Positions 1 through 13,855 are shown, numbered from the stretch's first letter. The stretch is 64,000 bases of DNA from Prostheceraeus crozeri (GCA_907163375.1 CAJQUW010007896.1:1-64000); one strand, 5' to 3'. Notes: a model not told the origin generated them from the sequence alone. Numbers and translations are program-made.

Positions 1-1307
1 CCTGTCAATGACTGGCGCACGCAATCTTGTCTCAGCTATATTTTCGCGTGCATTTGCCTACTGTATTGTTTTAGAAAGCTTCCTGATATAATAGACAGCT
101 TTTGTCTTTGTCTGTGATGAGTTGATGACTATGATCTATTTATGTCCGTGCATCCGCATTTGTATTCAATTATGAGCGACGTCAACACGATCAATGGTTG
201 ATCATTACTCTCTCATATTTCTTATATCATTCGGCGGACTGACTTATATGCTGCTGCTTCGAGTGGGTTACAGGTTGAGATAAATAGTGTATTTTAACCC
301 CTCCCCAAGCTGCGAAGTTGCAATAGCTGCGACTCTAATTTTTCGTGACTTTTCGCTCCTACCTTTTTCCAATATGCAAGCCAAATTCTATTTCATTAGG
401 CCCATGGGAACATCATAAATTGATCTTCATTTGAAAGTAATTTCTGAACATCGAGGCTTCTTTCAATTTCTTGCAAAATTGGTCGTATTAATCAACTCAA
501 GTCACTTACAGACCATTGACAAAGCGCAAATGAAGTTGTTATTAAGATGTCCATTCATCCTCGAATGGATCTGTGAAATTATTGTATTAGTAATGTCAAT
601 ATACTTCAAACACTACTCATAATAGATTTGTAAGTAATGCTACACTCTCAGTCTCAACCAATATTGCATCACAAGTCAAGGATTGGCAGATTTTCATGCT
701 CCACTGTATTTACTTGTAGTACATTCAGACATTTAGCAGCAGCTGCTGTAATTTTTCTCCATTAAATAACTAAGATAGCATCATACATTGTACACGTGTG
801 TTCAAAAATCTGTATTTGAGTTGTTTTCAGCGCCGCTTATCTTCCCCAATGCAATCAAAAACACTCCCAACATTGCCTGAAGACGTTTTCAAGCGGTTAC
901 AGATCAAAACTTAGTTATCGTTTGTCAAAGTCATCTACGATCTATTTCTAACTGATAAGCAAAACATCTATTTTTGGAAAGAAAGTAGACTTCAAAAAAT
1001 TTAAATTGTGGTAACATGATGATCGAGTTAAAATGATGTCAACATTGGAGCGAGCATTTTTTCAGTTTTGTTCTCATTCTTAAACTGAGAATGCAACTTT
1101 CTATTTAATGATTATGATTTCATTTTGTCGGAGTATAGTGAAAAATCGATGGAAAATGTGTTTTTAAAGTCCTACTTTAAACCTCAACTACATGTATTTT
1201 ACAGAGTAAGCTGCCTGAACAAGCTGCCTTCTTTGCTGCCTCAATTTGTTTGATAAACCATGCTTTGTTGCAGAAAATTGCATTCAACGAAATTTCTGTA
1301 TTTCTAG
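1..1307. other. unassigned left-edge sequence
   Basis: AT-rich sequence without a recognisable coding exon or repeat structure. If 1308-2009 is the last exon of a plus-strand gene, this stretch is its preceding intron. A pyrimidine-containing tract ending in TTTCTAG at 1301-1307 is the proposed splice acceptor. Confidence 0.3.
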
Positions 1308-2009
1308 GTTCAAGCCGACTTTCCGCCTCGTGAAAAGAAACAGTCTCCGAGAAGCATCGTCCCCCCTGCAGCGACCATTCCAACCAACTTAAGGATGAAG
1401 CACATTCCACGTCGCCGCAGCATCGATCCTGTGGCAGATACTGCTTTCCAATTTGTGAGCCAATTACCTGATGACGATCAAAATCCTGGGGAACTCGATC
1501 GTCACTCCGCGCCACCTGTTAACTATGTAGATCATTCGAGACTAAATTATTGGGAAACAGCAACCGACTTGCTACGTTCTCCTATACCACAATCAGTGCG
1601 GTCGTCAATACAAGGTCGTGATGACGACGCGTCGGCGCGTGCTGTGATACAAAGACGTGATGACGCGTCGGCGGGTGCTATTGGACAAACATCTGATGAC
1701 GACGCGTCGACGCGTGCTGTTCTTCTAAGACGCGATGACGATGCGTCAGCGCGTGCTGTGACACAAAGACGTGATGAGGACGCAAAACGTCGAGTTAGGT
1801 ACATGCTGGATAAGTATGAAGAGGAAATAGGCAACCTCAGTGATGTAGACGACGATGTAGACACTGACTTGGAAGATGTGGTGGAGGAAGTTGTGGAGCA
1901 GGTAGAAGACTTATCTGTACAAGAATTGAACGACGAGGAGGAAATTATTTGCGAGGAAGAGAGAGAAGAGGTGGAAGACTTCAGTGCTGGAAGTGATCTG
2001 GAAGACTGA
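1308..2009 (+). CDS. probable 3' terminal exon of an unidentified acidic repeat-bearing protein
   Basis: I do not recognise this protein. The reading frame is open from GTT at 1308, directly after TTTCTAG, to the TGA at 2007-2009; the first ATG inside it is at 1395. This fits a phase-0 terminal exon whose 5' part is off the left edge, but a single-exon gene starting at 1395 is also possible. From about 1610 to 1780 the frame holds four or five imperfect copies of a 13-15 residue unit with core RRDDDASARAV. It is followed by a basic patch (DAKRRVRYMLDKYEEE) and a very acidic tail rich in D and E (DVDDDVDTDLEDVVEEVVEQ). Local GC content is clearly higher than the surroundings, which supports real coding sequence. 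No membrane segment or signal peptide is visible. The opposite strand is also open here, but only as a serine-rich mirror of the repeat. Confidence 0.45.
   Translation, partial: VQADFPPREKKQSPRSIVPPAATIPTNLRMKHIPRRRSIDPVADTAFQFVSQLPDDDQNPGELDRHSAPPVNYVDHSRLNYWETATDLLRSPIPQSVRSSIQGRDDDASARAVIQRRDDASAGAIGQTSDDDASTRAVLLRRDDDASARAVTQRRDEDAKRRVRYMLDKYEEEIGNLSDVDDDVDTDLEDVVEEVVEQVEDLSVQELNDEEEIICEEEREEVEDFSAGSDLED
1610..1790 (+). repeat. intragenic tandem repeat coding for RRDDDASARAV units
   Basis: Four to five imperfect units of roughly 40-48 bp carry the shared string GATGACGACGCGTCGGCGCG with substitutions. The units keep the reading frame, so they expand or contract the protein by whole units. 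Confidence 0.7.
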
Positions 2010-3837
2010 ATATCTATTGATACTTTGATAAAATTGATCTCACATTGATAAAATATTGAGAAAGTAAAATAACTGTTCATCAAAATTTACAGGTGGACAG
2101 TAATCACTGGCTTGACAAAGAAAGCCTCGGTAGACGATCGAAATTTGTTGCTTTATAAAAGCAATTTTTCTAAAATATTGAGTAATACTCGCGGTCTATT
2201 AAGTCTTATAAAATCTCATTTCAGAATATTAGTGAACTTATTTCCATAGGCCGATGGTTAGATATGATTGAAGCACGGACGGAAATAGCTGAACACGTGC
2301 ATGTGAAACTTTGTAGTAAATTCAATGACGTAACACTTTCTGAACATGTACGGTAAATAGTAAGAAATCTAAAATTTGCTTCCATTTACACCTATTTGCT
2401 ATGCATTTAACTTGCTTCAGATCTGTTTCGCCTGCGCAATGTCATTCAGCGATAGCGTGATGACGCAGGAATCACATCATTGATCATCAATCAATGCTTC
2501 TTTCACCACTCAAGGAAATTGTACTTTTCATAATTGTCTCAGATAGTTGTAGACGTAACTTTCATTTGTCCAGAATATAGCACTCATTTATGTTATGGTC
2601 CTGATAAATTGTATTAATTGATAAAGTCAACATTTGCCATTTCAAATTTGGGTCTATATCATCTGATGTCAATTCTGAATTCTTAATGTCTTCAAATATA
2701 GAACTTCAAAAAACGAAAATTTTGTTTCAAAAGCATAACTTAAAATCGGAAACATAAGTTGATGCTGCTGCAGTGTTTGAAATTAGAAAAATTCCAGCAG
2801 AATCGGCTTATATCCTGACTTCGAATTATTCGTTTAATTGATACAGTAAAGCATATGTAGTTATTGATGTAATTATCACAAACATTCAAAACTGGATTAG
2901 AATTGTAGTTAAGTATTTTGAATTTATTCCGTAAATGCCACTCGAATCGTTTTAAATTCCGGCTCGCTACGAAGGCAATGTGCAAAGTGTTCTGATGCAC
3001 ATTTCATCCGCTTCGACACATGAAGTTTGGACAACGGGAAAGCGAGTGAATACGAACAACTACCGTGCATTTTGTTATTTTCATTTGAGCAGAATTTTCA
3101 CAGATGTTTTAATAGCGCAACAGCAAAAGCTACTTCAGTCTCTGATTTATTTCATTACATTGAAGTTGGTGAGACAGGATTGATGAGATAAATTCGTTTA
3201 GGAAAGAATCGCTTCTTAAATAGCTCTTGCATTGTTGCTAAAACAAGCAAAGATGCGTGTAAATTGCACATAAGACTGATCCGACTTTCCCTGTGTACTT
3301 TGTTTTGCCTGAATGCATTCTTTAGTATGCATATCACTCATGCTTGAAAATCTGTGATAAATCTTTGTATATACCTTTTTGCATTGTTGGAAAATTACTT
3401 CATTTTTCGTACTTCTTGCTGTCGTGCACACTTCTTGCACTTGAACCATTTTCTCTGATGATCAAGTTTTATTAGACAGTTTTTGTATCAGATTGAGTGA
3501 CAGTTTCTGTATTTGCAAGCAACGTTTGACAATGAAATTAAATAAAAGCTAACGTATTTGAAGGCGTTGTTCTCTTTCAGATAGTCATGCTGGAGTTCGA
3601 AATTTCAGCATAAACCATCAGTGCCTACATAGTTGATGTATATGCCTACTCGTATGTCATCATTTTCTTCAGGTTACATAGTAACTTGAGGTTAATAGGC
3701 CTCCTACCATTCGCCTCTGAGAGTTTTTATAAGACGAAAACTGAACGATACTTACCGATAGATAACATGAAAGAGTAAAAGCAATGAAACTCTATTCACC
3801 CAAGCAACCTAATGTAATAGGCCGAAATTTACTTGCT
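2010..3837. other. intergenic AT-rich sequence
   Basis: No supported gene. At about 3000-3150 there is a weak resemblance (ATACGAACAAC...CATTTTGTTATTTTCATTTGAGC) to the short palindromic MITE at 13856, 15171 and 24875, too decayed to delimit. Confidence 0.3.
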
Positions 3838-3839
3838 TA

Positions 3840-5944
3840 CCGTCAACTGGGGTAACTTGCACCAGCGGGGGTAATTGGTGCCACGGTCGCTTTTGTACCT
3901 TCACATACATTTGAAAGATTTATAATAATATCATCGATCTTGTTACCATTTTCCTGTAAAATTGAATCAATTTAGCAAAAAGTTGCATCCGTCCTGAGAC
4001 TTCCTACAAAATTCAGATTGTCTGAGATTTTTTTTGAAGAAAAGAAGTCACTTTTTGCACTGTTTCAAAATGCAAAAAACTTTCATGTGGTGAGTATTGA
4101 TGCACTATTTCAATTTAGTTAGCATCCAGATATCCTATTATGTGGCGCATTGGCATGAAATACAAAAAAGAATGAACAAAATTGGTTTATTTTTGAAGCT
4201 ATGAGACCAAGTTTAGTGAAATTAGTCTATCTTCGTGGCACAAGTTACCCCGGAGGTCGATGGCACAGATTATCCCTAAGTAATGAAGATGGATTCCTAT
4301 TGCACAGAAAGGATTTTTATGAAGTATATAAGCTGGTCAAAAATATCAATTATGGCTATTGAACAGAAAAAAGATTATTAATTGACTGTAACTGTGAGTA
4401 CTATTATGATATTTTTCATTTTGTTCAAATGATGCAAGAAGGTACGTTTTTTGCAGTTTGAGATATGTTGCATTCGTTTCTTACGAACCTGTGCGAAACG
4501 GTAGGTAATGACCAGAAATTCAAAACCGCTGACATTGCCTTTTTCGCACCTTTGAAGAGTGTGTGAAGACAAACGTTGACTGAGTGGAAACATAGCCATG
4601 GACGCAATTTGCCATCAATTCCAAAGGATGCTCTTCCCAAGCTCATCAATTTAGACACAATGGATGAGCTATTTGAAGATAACGGATCGCAGAATATGAT
4701 ATCGGGATTCGAAAAGGCCGGGAATGTCCCTTTCAATCGTGATAGAGTACTGGAACAGTTACCTAAAAACGATCAAGCAAATTCTGAAGACAGAGCGAAG
4801 CAATTAGTTGAGTTTTTTCGTCTGATGCGTTATTATGCTCGTAAGCCAGAAAAGCCACAAAAGTGCCCGGGAAATGAATGGATGAATGTCGAACCATGCC
4901 AATGGGTAATTGTGATTAAATGGAAAACTGCGCTTCATCACAAAAGTGGAGGAGAACAGACGCGTCGAACTTTGACATCTCAAGTTTAAATGCCGATTCA
5001 CCGCTTGAGTCTGTTGGGGACAGCGAAGTGCTTCAGAATTTAAATGCAATGTCACTCGATCATCAGCATCACCCGATGGAGGGAGTCGATGAAATTGCTA
5101 TTGGAATTTGTCAGGGTTCTCGTCAAATTTAGTTTGCTTCGATCAAACAGCATGCGACATTTCTTAGGACAAGTGCTGACCATTCATGGAAATGCCGATC
5201 TCACAGCAGAGTCTGTGAAACACGGGACGAAAATGATCAATTCATATTCCAGAGAAAGACGATATTTCCGACATTGATTGCGAACAGATTGTCGGTAAAG
5301 TAAGCCCGCCTGTTGTTCTTATAAGAGGCGTTTCAATCTTCGAGAGATCTTCGTTTCAATGTTAACTGTGACGAATGGCAATTGTATTGTAATGAATATG
5401 ATATTGTGATCTTGTGGGCTTTGTAGGCCTACTCCAGTTTTTGCTATCTACCAATTTCGATTAGACAAAACAATGTTACACTGCTTCCTCGAATGTTCAT
5501 TACAAGTGCACAAAACCCTTTCATTTTCTATTTTTATGCTATCTTCACATCAAACATTAAGTGATATACTATCGATGCTTGATAAATTTTAAGGAAAAAT
5601 TACCTTATTACCTTTTTACATATTTTGGATTATCTCCAAGTTTTATGTACGATTGTTATTGTTTAAATACTGCAAAATAAATAAGAAACATTTGGTTTTG
5701 TGATTTCAAGTAATGTCTGTAGGTAAATGACCGAATTAGATGAGTGGCACAAGTTGCCCATTTGATGCCTTTTTTGGCGAGTCCTAGTGTCAAAAGTATA
5801 GTTAGAAAAAAAATTAAAAATTGTGATTGTGGTATTTCTAGAACCCCGAAGTTTAATTCCATGTAGATTTGAAGTTCTAAAAAATTTCCTTAGGCGCGAT
5901 CTCAAAAAAACGAAGAAAGTGGCACAAGTTACCCCAGTTGACGG
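3840..5944. mobile_element. pogo/Tigger-like (Tc1/mariner superfamily) element, deletion derivative
   Basis: The ends are inverted: CCGTCAACTGGGGTAACTTG at 3840 and its complement ending at 5944. Each is flanked by TA (3838-3839 and 5945-5946), the target duplication expected for Tc1/mariner/pogo elements. The motif GTGGCACAAGTTACCCC recurs inside, near 4235, 5743 and 5918, as subterminal repeats. The element is about 2.1 kb and contains the remains of a DDE_1-type transposase C-terminus, so most of the catalytic region has been lost. Confidence 0.85.
4525..4989 (+). pseudogene. pogo/Tigger/jerky-type DDE_1 transposase, C-terminal remnant
   Basis: The frame reads IAFFAPLKSV, then a TGA where the family has tryptophan, then RQTLTEWKH, and continues to 4989 with GRNLPSIPKDALPKL and ISGFEKAGNVPFNRDRVLEQL. 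These are the family's end-of-domain motifs: PLK.xWRQ.LTEWK, LPKD.FP.L and SGFRKAGIxPLNxxxVLxxLP. The upstream D, D and D/N residues and the N-terminal HTH/CENPB domain cannot be found in frame. It lies inside the TA-flanked element at 3840-5944 and in the same orientation. It is a dead fragment. Confidence 0.8.
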
Positions 5945-5946
5945 TA

Positions 5947-8900
5947 TTATATTATAGGTACATTTTTTATTGTTTGCATCCCAAATACATGTAAATTTCA
6001 GGTTTTTGCAAAAAGTAAAGATTTTTCAAACCTGAAACCTAAGGAAGGGGCCAAAGGCAGGAATCGCAAATTTCCGGGTCTTTCAGGGAAATTATTACAG
6101 TGCAATTATTTAAATTTGTGCATTCAAGACTCGGATTTTTGGTGAGATCTAGTAGCAGGGATCCCTATGAGGGACCTGTTTTGCAAATTCTACCCGCTTA
6201 AATCGATATCAAGCATCTGTTGATGTCTGCTGTGTGCAGTTCATCGACATATATAATCTTCTGAGCTTTGAGTGTCTTTCAGGCCTCTAGCAAACACATG
6301 CAAAGCACTTCTCAGTCTAGCTTGCACGACATCAGTTAGTTGTACTTATGAGGGATTTAACAATATTTACTCATGGCAGATTGTTATTTTTATTGGAATT
6401 GACTTATTCTGCGTAGCGTATACCGTTCAACACATCTTCTCTTCAGTGCTTTTTTGAAATATCTTTGTAGCCTAACCTTTTCTGAATTTCAAGTATATTC
6501 TCTAATAATCTTTATGCTTTCGGGAGCGTTCACTTAACAACCTATTTTTTCGGAATATACTTAAGCTCAGTATGCCGAGACCCCGATAGGAAACAATTAG
6601 GAGATGAGAGCAAGATCTGACTTACACAATCACATAATCATCATTGAGTAAATCAGCAATAATCAGTAAATCAGATTCAGTCAGATAATCGTCATCTGAC
6701 CAACAGATATCTCCAATTAATGAAATAATTCAAATATCATTCCAAAAGCTCGGGTTCAAAATTTGAATTTACAAGTGCGAATGCAAATTGCTAGCTCGTG
6801 TTTGCGTTTCATACACATGACATTGGTAGGCGGATGTGCATAGAAAACTGGCGTTTTTCAGATGTTTCTATTTTTTTCATGACATATATCTTATTGAATG
6901 ATAGTTACTGTCAGCAACAGATTTATATATAAATAATGATGTCTAACAGCGATTAATAAGTATGCTACATGTAAAGTACTATGCGCCACTTTGACCATGT
7001 TGCGATTGATACATGCGGCCTCTCCATTGGCGACAGGCCAATTAAATTCATTCTATTTTATGTTGTAGCTAGCTCAAAAATGATCTAGATCTATTACTTC
7101 CTAACTTCACTAGTACTTTAAAAATTAGAATTCGAAGGAGTCACCATTTCTCTTTACATGCAAAACACATAGAAATTGTTTCTCTTGCGCTTAATGCTTA
7201 CTGGAGAGCGAAGTATACCTACATGTACTATGTTTTCGTCATTAAAAAATAAGCAACAGTTGAATCAGTTACTGTACAACGTCCACTCACCGGATTTCAC
7301 TTCAATAGATTTAACGTCGATTATATCATAGTTCCTATCCATGTGTTTCCCAACTCAGTAAGTTGCATAATTCGAGGCAAAATGACGAGTTGTGTAGACG
7401 ACTTGTCCAATAGACGCATACCAGGCAAATTCAACCAGTAAGCCTACTTCATTTTGTCCAATAGACGCATACCAGGCAAATTCAATCAGTAAGTCTACTT
7501 CATTACTAGCATGATTGATAGTTTTCTCATGCCACGTAACTCGTTGTCCCGAGACTTTGCAAATCACAAATAAGGAGAAATCCAATACTACATCACGCGG
7601 ATTCTTATAGGCTACATATGAGAGCGTCCAAGTATTTGGCCCTCTATTCAAAAGGCTTCCATATTACACCTGCAGTGGACGCTTAGTGTAATAGGAGCTA
7701 TCGTCGGAAATCATTTATGCAGCTTTAAGAATTTTTTAAGTCAAATGCATTTTAGTTTCACTTGTCTCAAAATGATCTATCAATAGGTGCTAGGCCTACA
7801 GTCTTGAAAATCTATCCTCAAGTGAAAGAGGCATCTTATAATTCAGAAATTCTTTCGAATATCTTAGATCACTAATAGAAGTAAGACATAACTATCAGTT
7901 TAAAAAACAATCAAAGGTATTTGCTGGTTGTTAAAGATAATCTCTAATATTTGAATCACTGGATAGGCCAACTTTTCTTAATGAAAGCAAAACTTTCTGA
8001 AATTCAATTATCTCTAAATTCAAAAGATATCTATAGATTTAAATTACATCTCATTTTATCAAGAAACTGCGCACAAGCTATGTTTCAAAGCGAAGTTGCA
8101 ATTCAGAAAATGCTTTCCTTGTGCTCGAAATTTCAAATGGAATTGTTGCTAATGTCCAACTTCTCCCAAATTTCTGAATTTCACAAATGTTTTTCTAATT
8201 TCAGGAGCATATTTTGATTACAATTATTGACTTTTTTGAAAAATATTTCTGGTTTTTCTAAGTCTATCGTCTGTATATCAAGAATGATTTTTATACCTCA
8301 AGAATCACTTGATTATCAATATTCTTCCCAACGATTAAGTGGATTTTTACATTTCAGAATTATTTCAAAGGTAAATATATGCCAAAGGATTTTTTTCAGA
8401 TTAGAAGTGAGCTTTTTCTTTAGGTCAGTAAGATGTCAATTCAAGATTTTTCTTGAAAATATGTGGTCATGAGTTGTCCAGTCTAAATTAATTTCAAGAA
8501 CAGCATCAATTTATCAATGACAAGAAATATGCACACTTTTTATTATTACATCTGATTTCGAGTTAACGACTTCTCATTGGTCGACAGACAACTTATAAAA
8601 GGACAAACAGCAACGTGGAAGTTTAAATACGTGTACATGCATTTAGCAATTTCTGTCACAGATTTATTGATGATCTCTCTGAAATTAATTTTAGGAATAT
8701 GACAGCGCATTGGCACGAATAGAATAATATTTAATTAATGCCAATAATCTGCTATAGGTCATCCATAAGAGATGAGAAGATTTTCCAAATTTCTAAAATA
8801 TGTTTGAGGCTTGAAGAGTAGCTCCTATCAATCTAAATTCTAAGATTATAGAAGTTAATTGTTCTTAGAATTCGAAAGGAAAAACAACTGTATAATTCTA

Positions 8901-9880
8901 AAACTATTTTCATTCAAACATTGAGTATGACAAAGTTATGAATTTATCTCTTGTGAAAAAGATACGATCCTCTCAAGGAAACTGATAGAATTCATGCACG
9001 ACAATATCTCTGTCAATCTTTTGTCTGCTGTGTAAGAAATTATGAGGTTACAGTATTTTGACATTTTTGTAACATTTGGTAATCTCACTTTCACAATCAT
9101 TCGGATAAAGAAAATAACAGAATGCATAGAACATGTTTGAGCGCATGATAGCAAAAGTGTCTGACCAGCAGCCACAAGCAAATACAATGGCGAACTAGAT
9201 TTTTTGAAGTGGCAGCCATGAACATTGTTGCCAATCATCTTTATCAAATCAAACACTGAATCACAATTTTGCTGAATGCACATCCACAAACCTGTTCATA
9301 TTATATTCTTATCAAATGGAAGTCAATGTGTTCTATATTGCTTTTGAATCATTATCAGTAGCATAATACGAGTATCAGTGAATTCAAGTTCCTATTTTGC
9401 CAAATTATCTACAAACATAGCTTTCTTTGATGGTAGCAGATGACAGGCCGCACATGACGTTTGACAAAGTATTGCTAGCCTGCCAAATACTATGGCCAGC
9501 AAATACGCTCGATCACAGGCTGTGGATCTACCCGAGAAATGAGAAAGGCGATTCTGATATTACTAAAAAAATGACGTGACGAAGAAAATGCTAGAAGTTG
9601 CTATTACTTCTTCAAAATGAAATTCACAGATTCAATTACATTCTTAATTGAAAGTGCAGACAATTCAGAAAAAGAGTCAAATAAAAAGAGAACGTTTTTC
9701 CGCAAGAGTGCTAATGACGTTCATTTCTAATCTAACAATTTTGCATTGTAAATGATGACCATCAATGTTTTTGCAGACAAGCATATACTAGGCAGTGTAA
9801 AAAAACAAACATCCAAACATCATCGTTCATCAAACCGAGAATCATAAAATTTATCTGTAGTAAACACATACGTATTATCC
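5947..9880. other. intergenic AT-rich sequence with one short tandem duplication
   Basis: No supported gene. Open frames here are short, AT-driven and show no family motif. The only structured feature noticed is the 51-bp duplication at 7403-7504. Confidence 0.35.
7403..7504. repeat. tandem duplication, two copies of 51 bp
   Basis: TTGTCCAATAGACGCATACC begins at 7403 and again at 7454. The two 51-bp copies differ at only two positions. The period is a multiple of three, so the minus strand stays open through it (EFAWYASIGQ twice), but nothing else supports coding. Confidence 0.9.
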
Positions 9881-10848
9881 TTAACCCTATCCATACCGGG
9901 GGGGGGCGCATTTTTGTTATTGAGCTTTTAAAACAGAACCGATTGACCCAGGCTTTTGTGACTTTTAGTTTCTGGGTATTTCTCAACTTTTCGCCGAAAA
10001 TCGCTGCATTTGGTTTATGGGAAAGTTAAATTTATGGCCCGTTTTGAAAAGTGCATTTTTTGAAAGTCTGAATTTTGCCTGATTTTGCAAAGTGCTAAGT
10101 TTTGACAAAGCAAGCTGAATATCAATTTTTTGCATCACATCGCAACTAGGTGTCCATAAATTGCACCATCAAGATACTATAGACATCAAAGATACTATAG
10201 ACATCGATAAGAGTCATCCAAACTTGAATGTCATGTAAATACTACATATTTGCATTTCAGTAGAAATGAGTCAACTAAGTTGCAACTAAGTAGTGTTCGG
10301 TCTTTGGCTAAAATTTAAATTTTGGCTAAAGATTCAAATTTAAATTTCAAATTCTGGCCGATTGTTCATGATGTTTAAAGGGTATAAAATGACTATAACA
10401 TTTGGGAGGGTCATCTAAAAATCAGCATCCAAAAATTTAATCAAGATCTAGGCAATACTACAGGCTACAGTACAAAAGCAATATCACATATTCAAATTTT
10501 GAATTTAAATTCATAATGTGTAGACAAACAAGTCTAGAGCATCAAATAGCATCATTCTCCTGATCATTAATTGTATGTGTCACTGACGTCATTGAACTAA
10601 AAGCACTGAATCTATGTTTGCAGTCGATGAGAAGAAAACATAAAAAATCCGTTTAATTTTGAAGTTCAAATTTTAAATCGCCATTTGAAGCATCAAGATG
10701 GACGAATTAGAAAAAACAGATACCACCGTTAGAAAGATTGCACGCGGAATATTCTACCTGAAATTTCATGTACAACGAAGCAGTATTTAGAAAGTTAAGG
10801 CCCCCCGGGATGGCGATGCGCTTCAGAGCCCGGAATGGATAGCGTTAA
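9881..10848. mobile_element. non-autonomous element with TTAA target duplication
   Basis: The left end reads TTAACCCTATCCATACCGGG and the right end, reversed, reads TTAACGCTATCCATTCCGGG. Both are bounded by TTAA, the target duplication of piggyBac and Kolobok elements. The inverted repeats are about 20 bp and are followed by G-runs. The roughly 930-bp interior has no transposase. A decayed end of perhaps the same family (CCGGGATTTCGATGCGC) is seen near 28051. Confidence 0.7.
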
Positions 10849-13800
10849 AGCCAAGCTCTTCCTTTCACTGTTTTAATGGTCACCAGCTAACAGTAAACAA
10901 TCGCACATAATTTCTATAGATGGACAACGACTTTGAATAGCGCATTCTAAAATGAAATGGAATTCAAGTAAACACTAGGTGTCATTTTGTTGCATTTTGC
11001 TGTCATTAGGTACAAGAACGCGAAATCCAAGCTAAAATGCATTCGGACACATGCACCACTCAAGATGTAAATGACGCAAGAGGTTGTTTTAATACTGATC
11101 AACAATCAGTTTGTCTTGATAATTGTCTATTCGATGAAACTAACTCATGATTAAGTCAATTCTAATAAAATCACCGTTTTAGAATGCTCAATGCATCTTT
11201 GTCGATCTTACGTTGTTTCAATAAAGCTATGATTCAGCATTGCCGACCTTTAACCTTTATTTAACAAAAATGAAGAAAGCACAAATGCTGATTAAGGTCA
11301 ACAATTCTGCTGATTTTTCGCAAAATGAGCATCCTGTATTTCAAATGATTTGAGCTCAACTTTCGGTTCTATAGAAATGATCCATTGAGGGAAATGCATC
11401 GCAACTTTGGACAACGATATTCTTCAAAAAAGATTACTTTCTCCCCCTGCGAGTAGATCCATCGCCTGTTTATGTTCATCTGATAAGCTGTCGAAGATTG
11501 CTTTTTGATCTCACGTGCACCGATTACTTAATTTAACATTTAGTTTACATGGCTACCATCCATACAAAATTAATAAGTAGTCGGCTTTACTATCTAAGCA
11601 AAGTATAGGCAGAAAATTAGGCCTACTGAAATCTTCAGATAAGAGACATGTACAAGTTACTAGCTAGCAAAGTATTCTGACGTATAACAACGATAGAATC
11701 ATCAGAAAATACATAGGAGGAGCAACTCCGAAGAAAATATCACAATAATGATACAAAAATAGTTTACAGAACTAAGAGCGCCAGAAGATCAGGAATAAAA
11801 GAACTTGTTTAGCATTTTAAACTCATATTGGTGTATGACGTTGTCATGAATGGTTCGCATGACGACTTTAGAAGTGGAGGACTTCTTGTTCACCTGCCAC
11901 TCCTGAACTCATGGTAGTGCTACGAACACTCAAAGATGTAGAAGATACAAGAGCTGTAACACAATGCGCTTTTTGTCTATCAAATTACATGCCTTTTCAA
12001 TAATAACAAATTATTTTCGAACTTTTCTAGTTTCCCCCGCCAGCACACGCCTTGCTATACCTTGATCGCAATACAGTAAATCGAATGTGATCATAGTACT
12101 AGGAACATGAGCATCCTTGACATTGGGAACCTCATGCTGACGGCGGTGATGACTCACATGTGACGTCACAAGTTGCGCAAGCGTGGATTAACTTCCAAGG
12201 GAAAAGTGATACACGTGCTTTATTGTAGTAGCCTACAGTCGTTGCAATGATTCGCTTTGAAAATCAGAGTTTCGACAGGCCATCAGTTGTTCGATGCCTG
12301 CAGAATAAAGGTATTGTGCAATACTAATACATGCAAATCAGAATTGTGGTTGTGGCCAAGAGATATTCCTGTAACTCTCAATACGTGAGAACTTCCTTTG
12401 GTTATGGTGGGGGGAAGCTACATGCAGAAAAGATCCATTACTTTTATCCACTCATTTATGAAATTCACAAGTTTGGGATACTTTTGGCTATCAATGAGAG
12501 CAAGAAAATAAAATTTCAAGCCTCTTCGTGGTACTTGTGAAAATGATTCACGTAAACCTAGCCTTTTTCCACAAAATATTTCGCCGTCATTTCGAGATCA
12601 CGAAGTGAAAATGGTGTACTATTGTATACTCGAACTGGATGTATGAATGTCGATGAGACTTCGAAGATTATTTCGTCCTTTGAAATGCTGAGCAAAATGT
12701 TATACTAACTTAGCATTGCTTTAAATTTTCGCTTCCTGATCTCGTTCTGACGGAGACGCGAGGTTTTCGCACGGCATGTCAACCAGTGATCATAGAGTAA
12801 GTTTATAGTAGATACAGTGTCGACTCAAAAAAATGTCAGCATATAGTGAAATTTTTATATAAAAATATTCTGTTTTTTATGGAGATTACGCTCCTGCGGT
12901 CTAAAAGAAGAATACTCGATCACCTTTTAAGAAGCAAAAGTTTTGCATGTTTATATACTATCGACGTGGACCCACTATATAAGTAGTGCGAAACTTGTTA
13001 GATATTAAAAGGAATGAACATTTACAAACAGGTTGCTAAATTAAGCGGAAATTAAGGTGATTATCAAGGGAACTTCATGAACCGCATTATAATGCAAGTC
13101 TTCATGGAAGAGTTGAGATCTTATTATACTTCTTGACTGGGATTTCAAGTTTTTAATTCAATCTTCATCGTCCTAATTTTATGATTCACTAAATTCATGC
13201 TTCACCTCTTTAATCTGAATAATATTGTGGACTCATTCACATATTTTAAAGTTAATTATGATCATTGTCTTTTATTATGATATTTTGCTCTTTCAGTTGC
13301 AGGTTTCGAGATATGATCACGCTTAAGAAAGTGTTCTTATTAATAAGACTGAGCATTAGAGTTTAAGTAATCCATCAAATTGCTAATTCAATGTACATTA
13401 CCGCTCCAAGATTGTCATGACATGGAGAATTTGTAAAATACCATTATTCCATCTGTATTGCTATCATGATCAGTCAATTCCGTGGTAATTTCTTTAAAAC
13501 TGCAAAAAAATTTGTATATCTCATATTTGGCACTGGATCCCAACTCGAGTTCATTTAATAAAATCGAAACTGTATGCACATTGGGATTTAATCAATACTG
13601 AGTTGATACTCTACCTAGCATATACACATGTACATACATATGTACTTACTTTATGATCTTGATTTTATTAAAATGCAACTTAAAGTAATACAAGATAAAT
13701 TGATGGATATTTCACTGAATCTTGTCTTGCCTACACGCAAGTTGATCGACAAGTGAGTCCTTCATTACATGTGTTGTGATGCGGAATATTGATAGCAATA

Positions 13801-13855
13801 TCGTGGATTCTTTTGACATATCGACCCTTAATCGAATTCCTAAAATTTAATAGTT
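10849..13855. other. intergenic sequence without recognised features
   Basis: I found no exon, repeat or transposase motif that I can support here. The open frame at 12331-12540 (+) has no recognisable family signature. Confidence 0.3.

Noticed and set aside
1177-2083. Minus-strand open frames, one very rich in Ser and Thr
   Set aside because: They are the mirror of the acidic repeat-coding plus strand; GAC/GAT-rich coding gives a Ser-rich complement. No start context or family motif.
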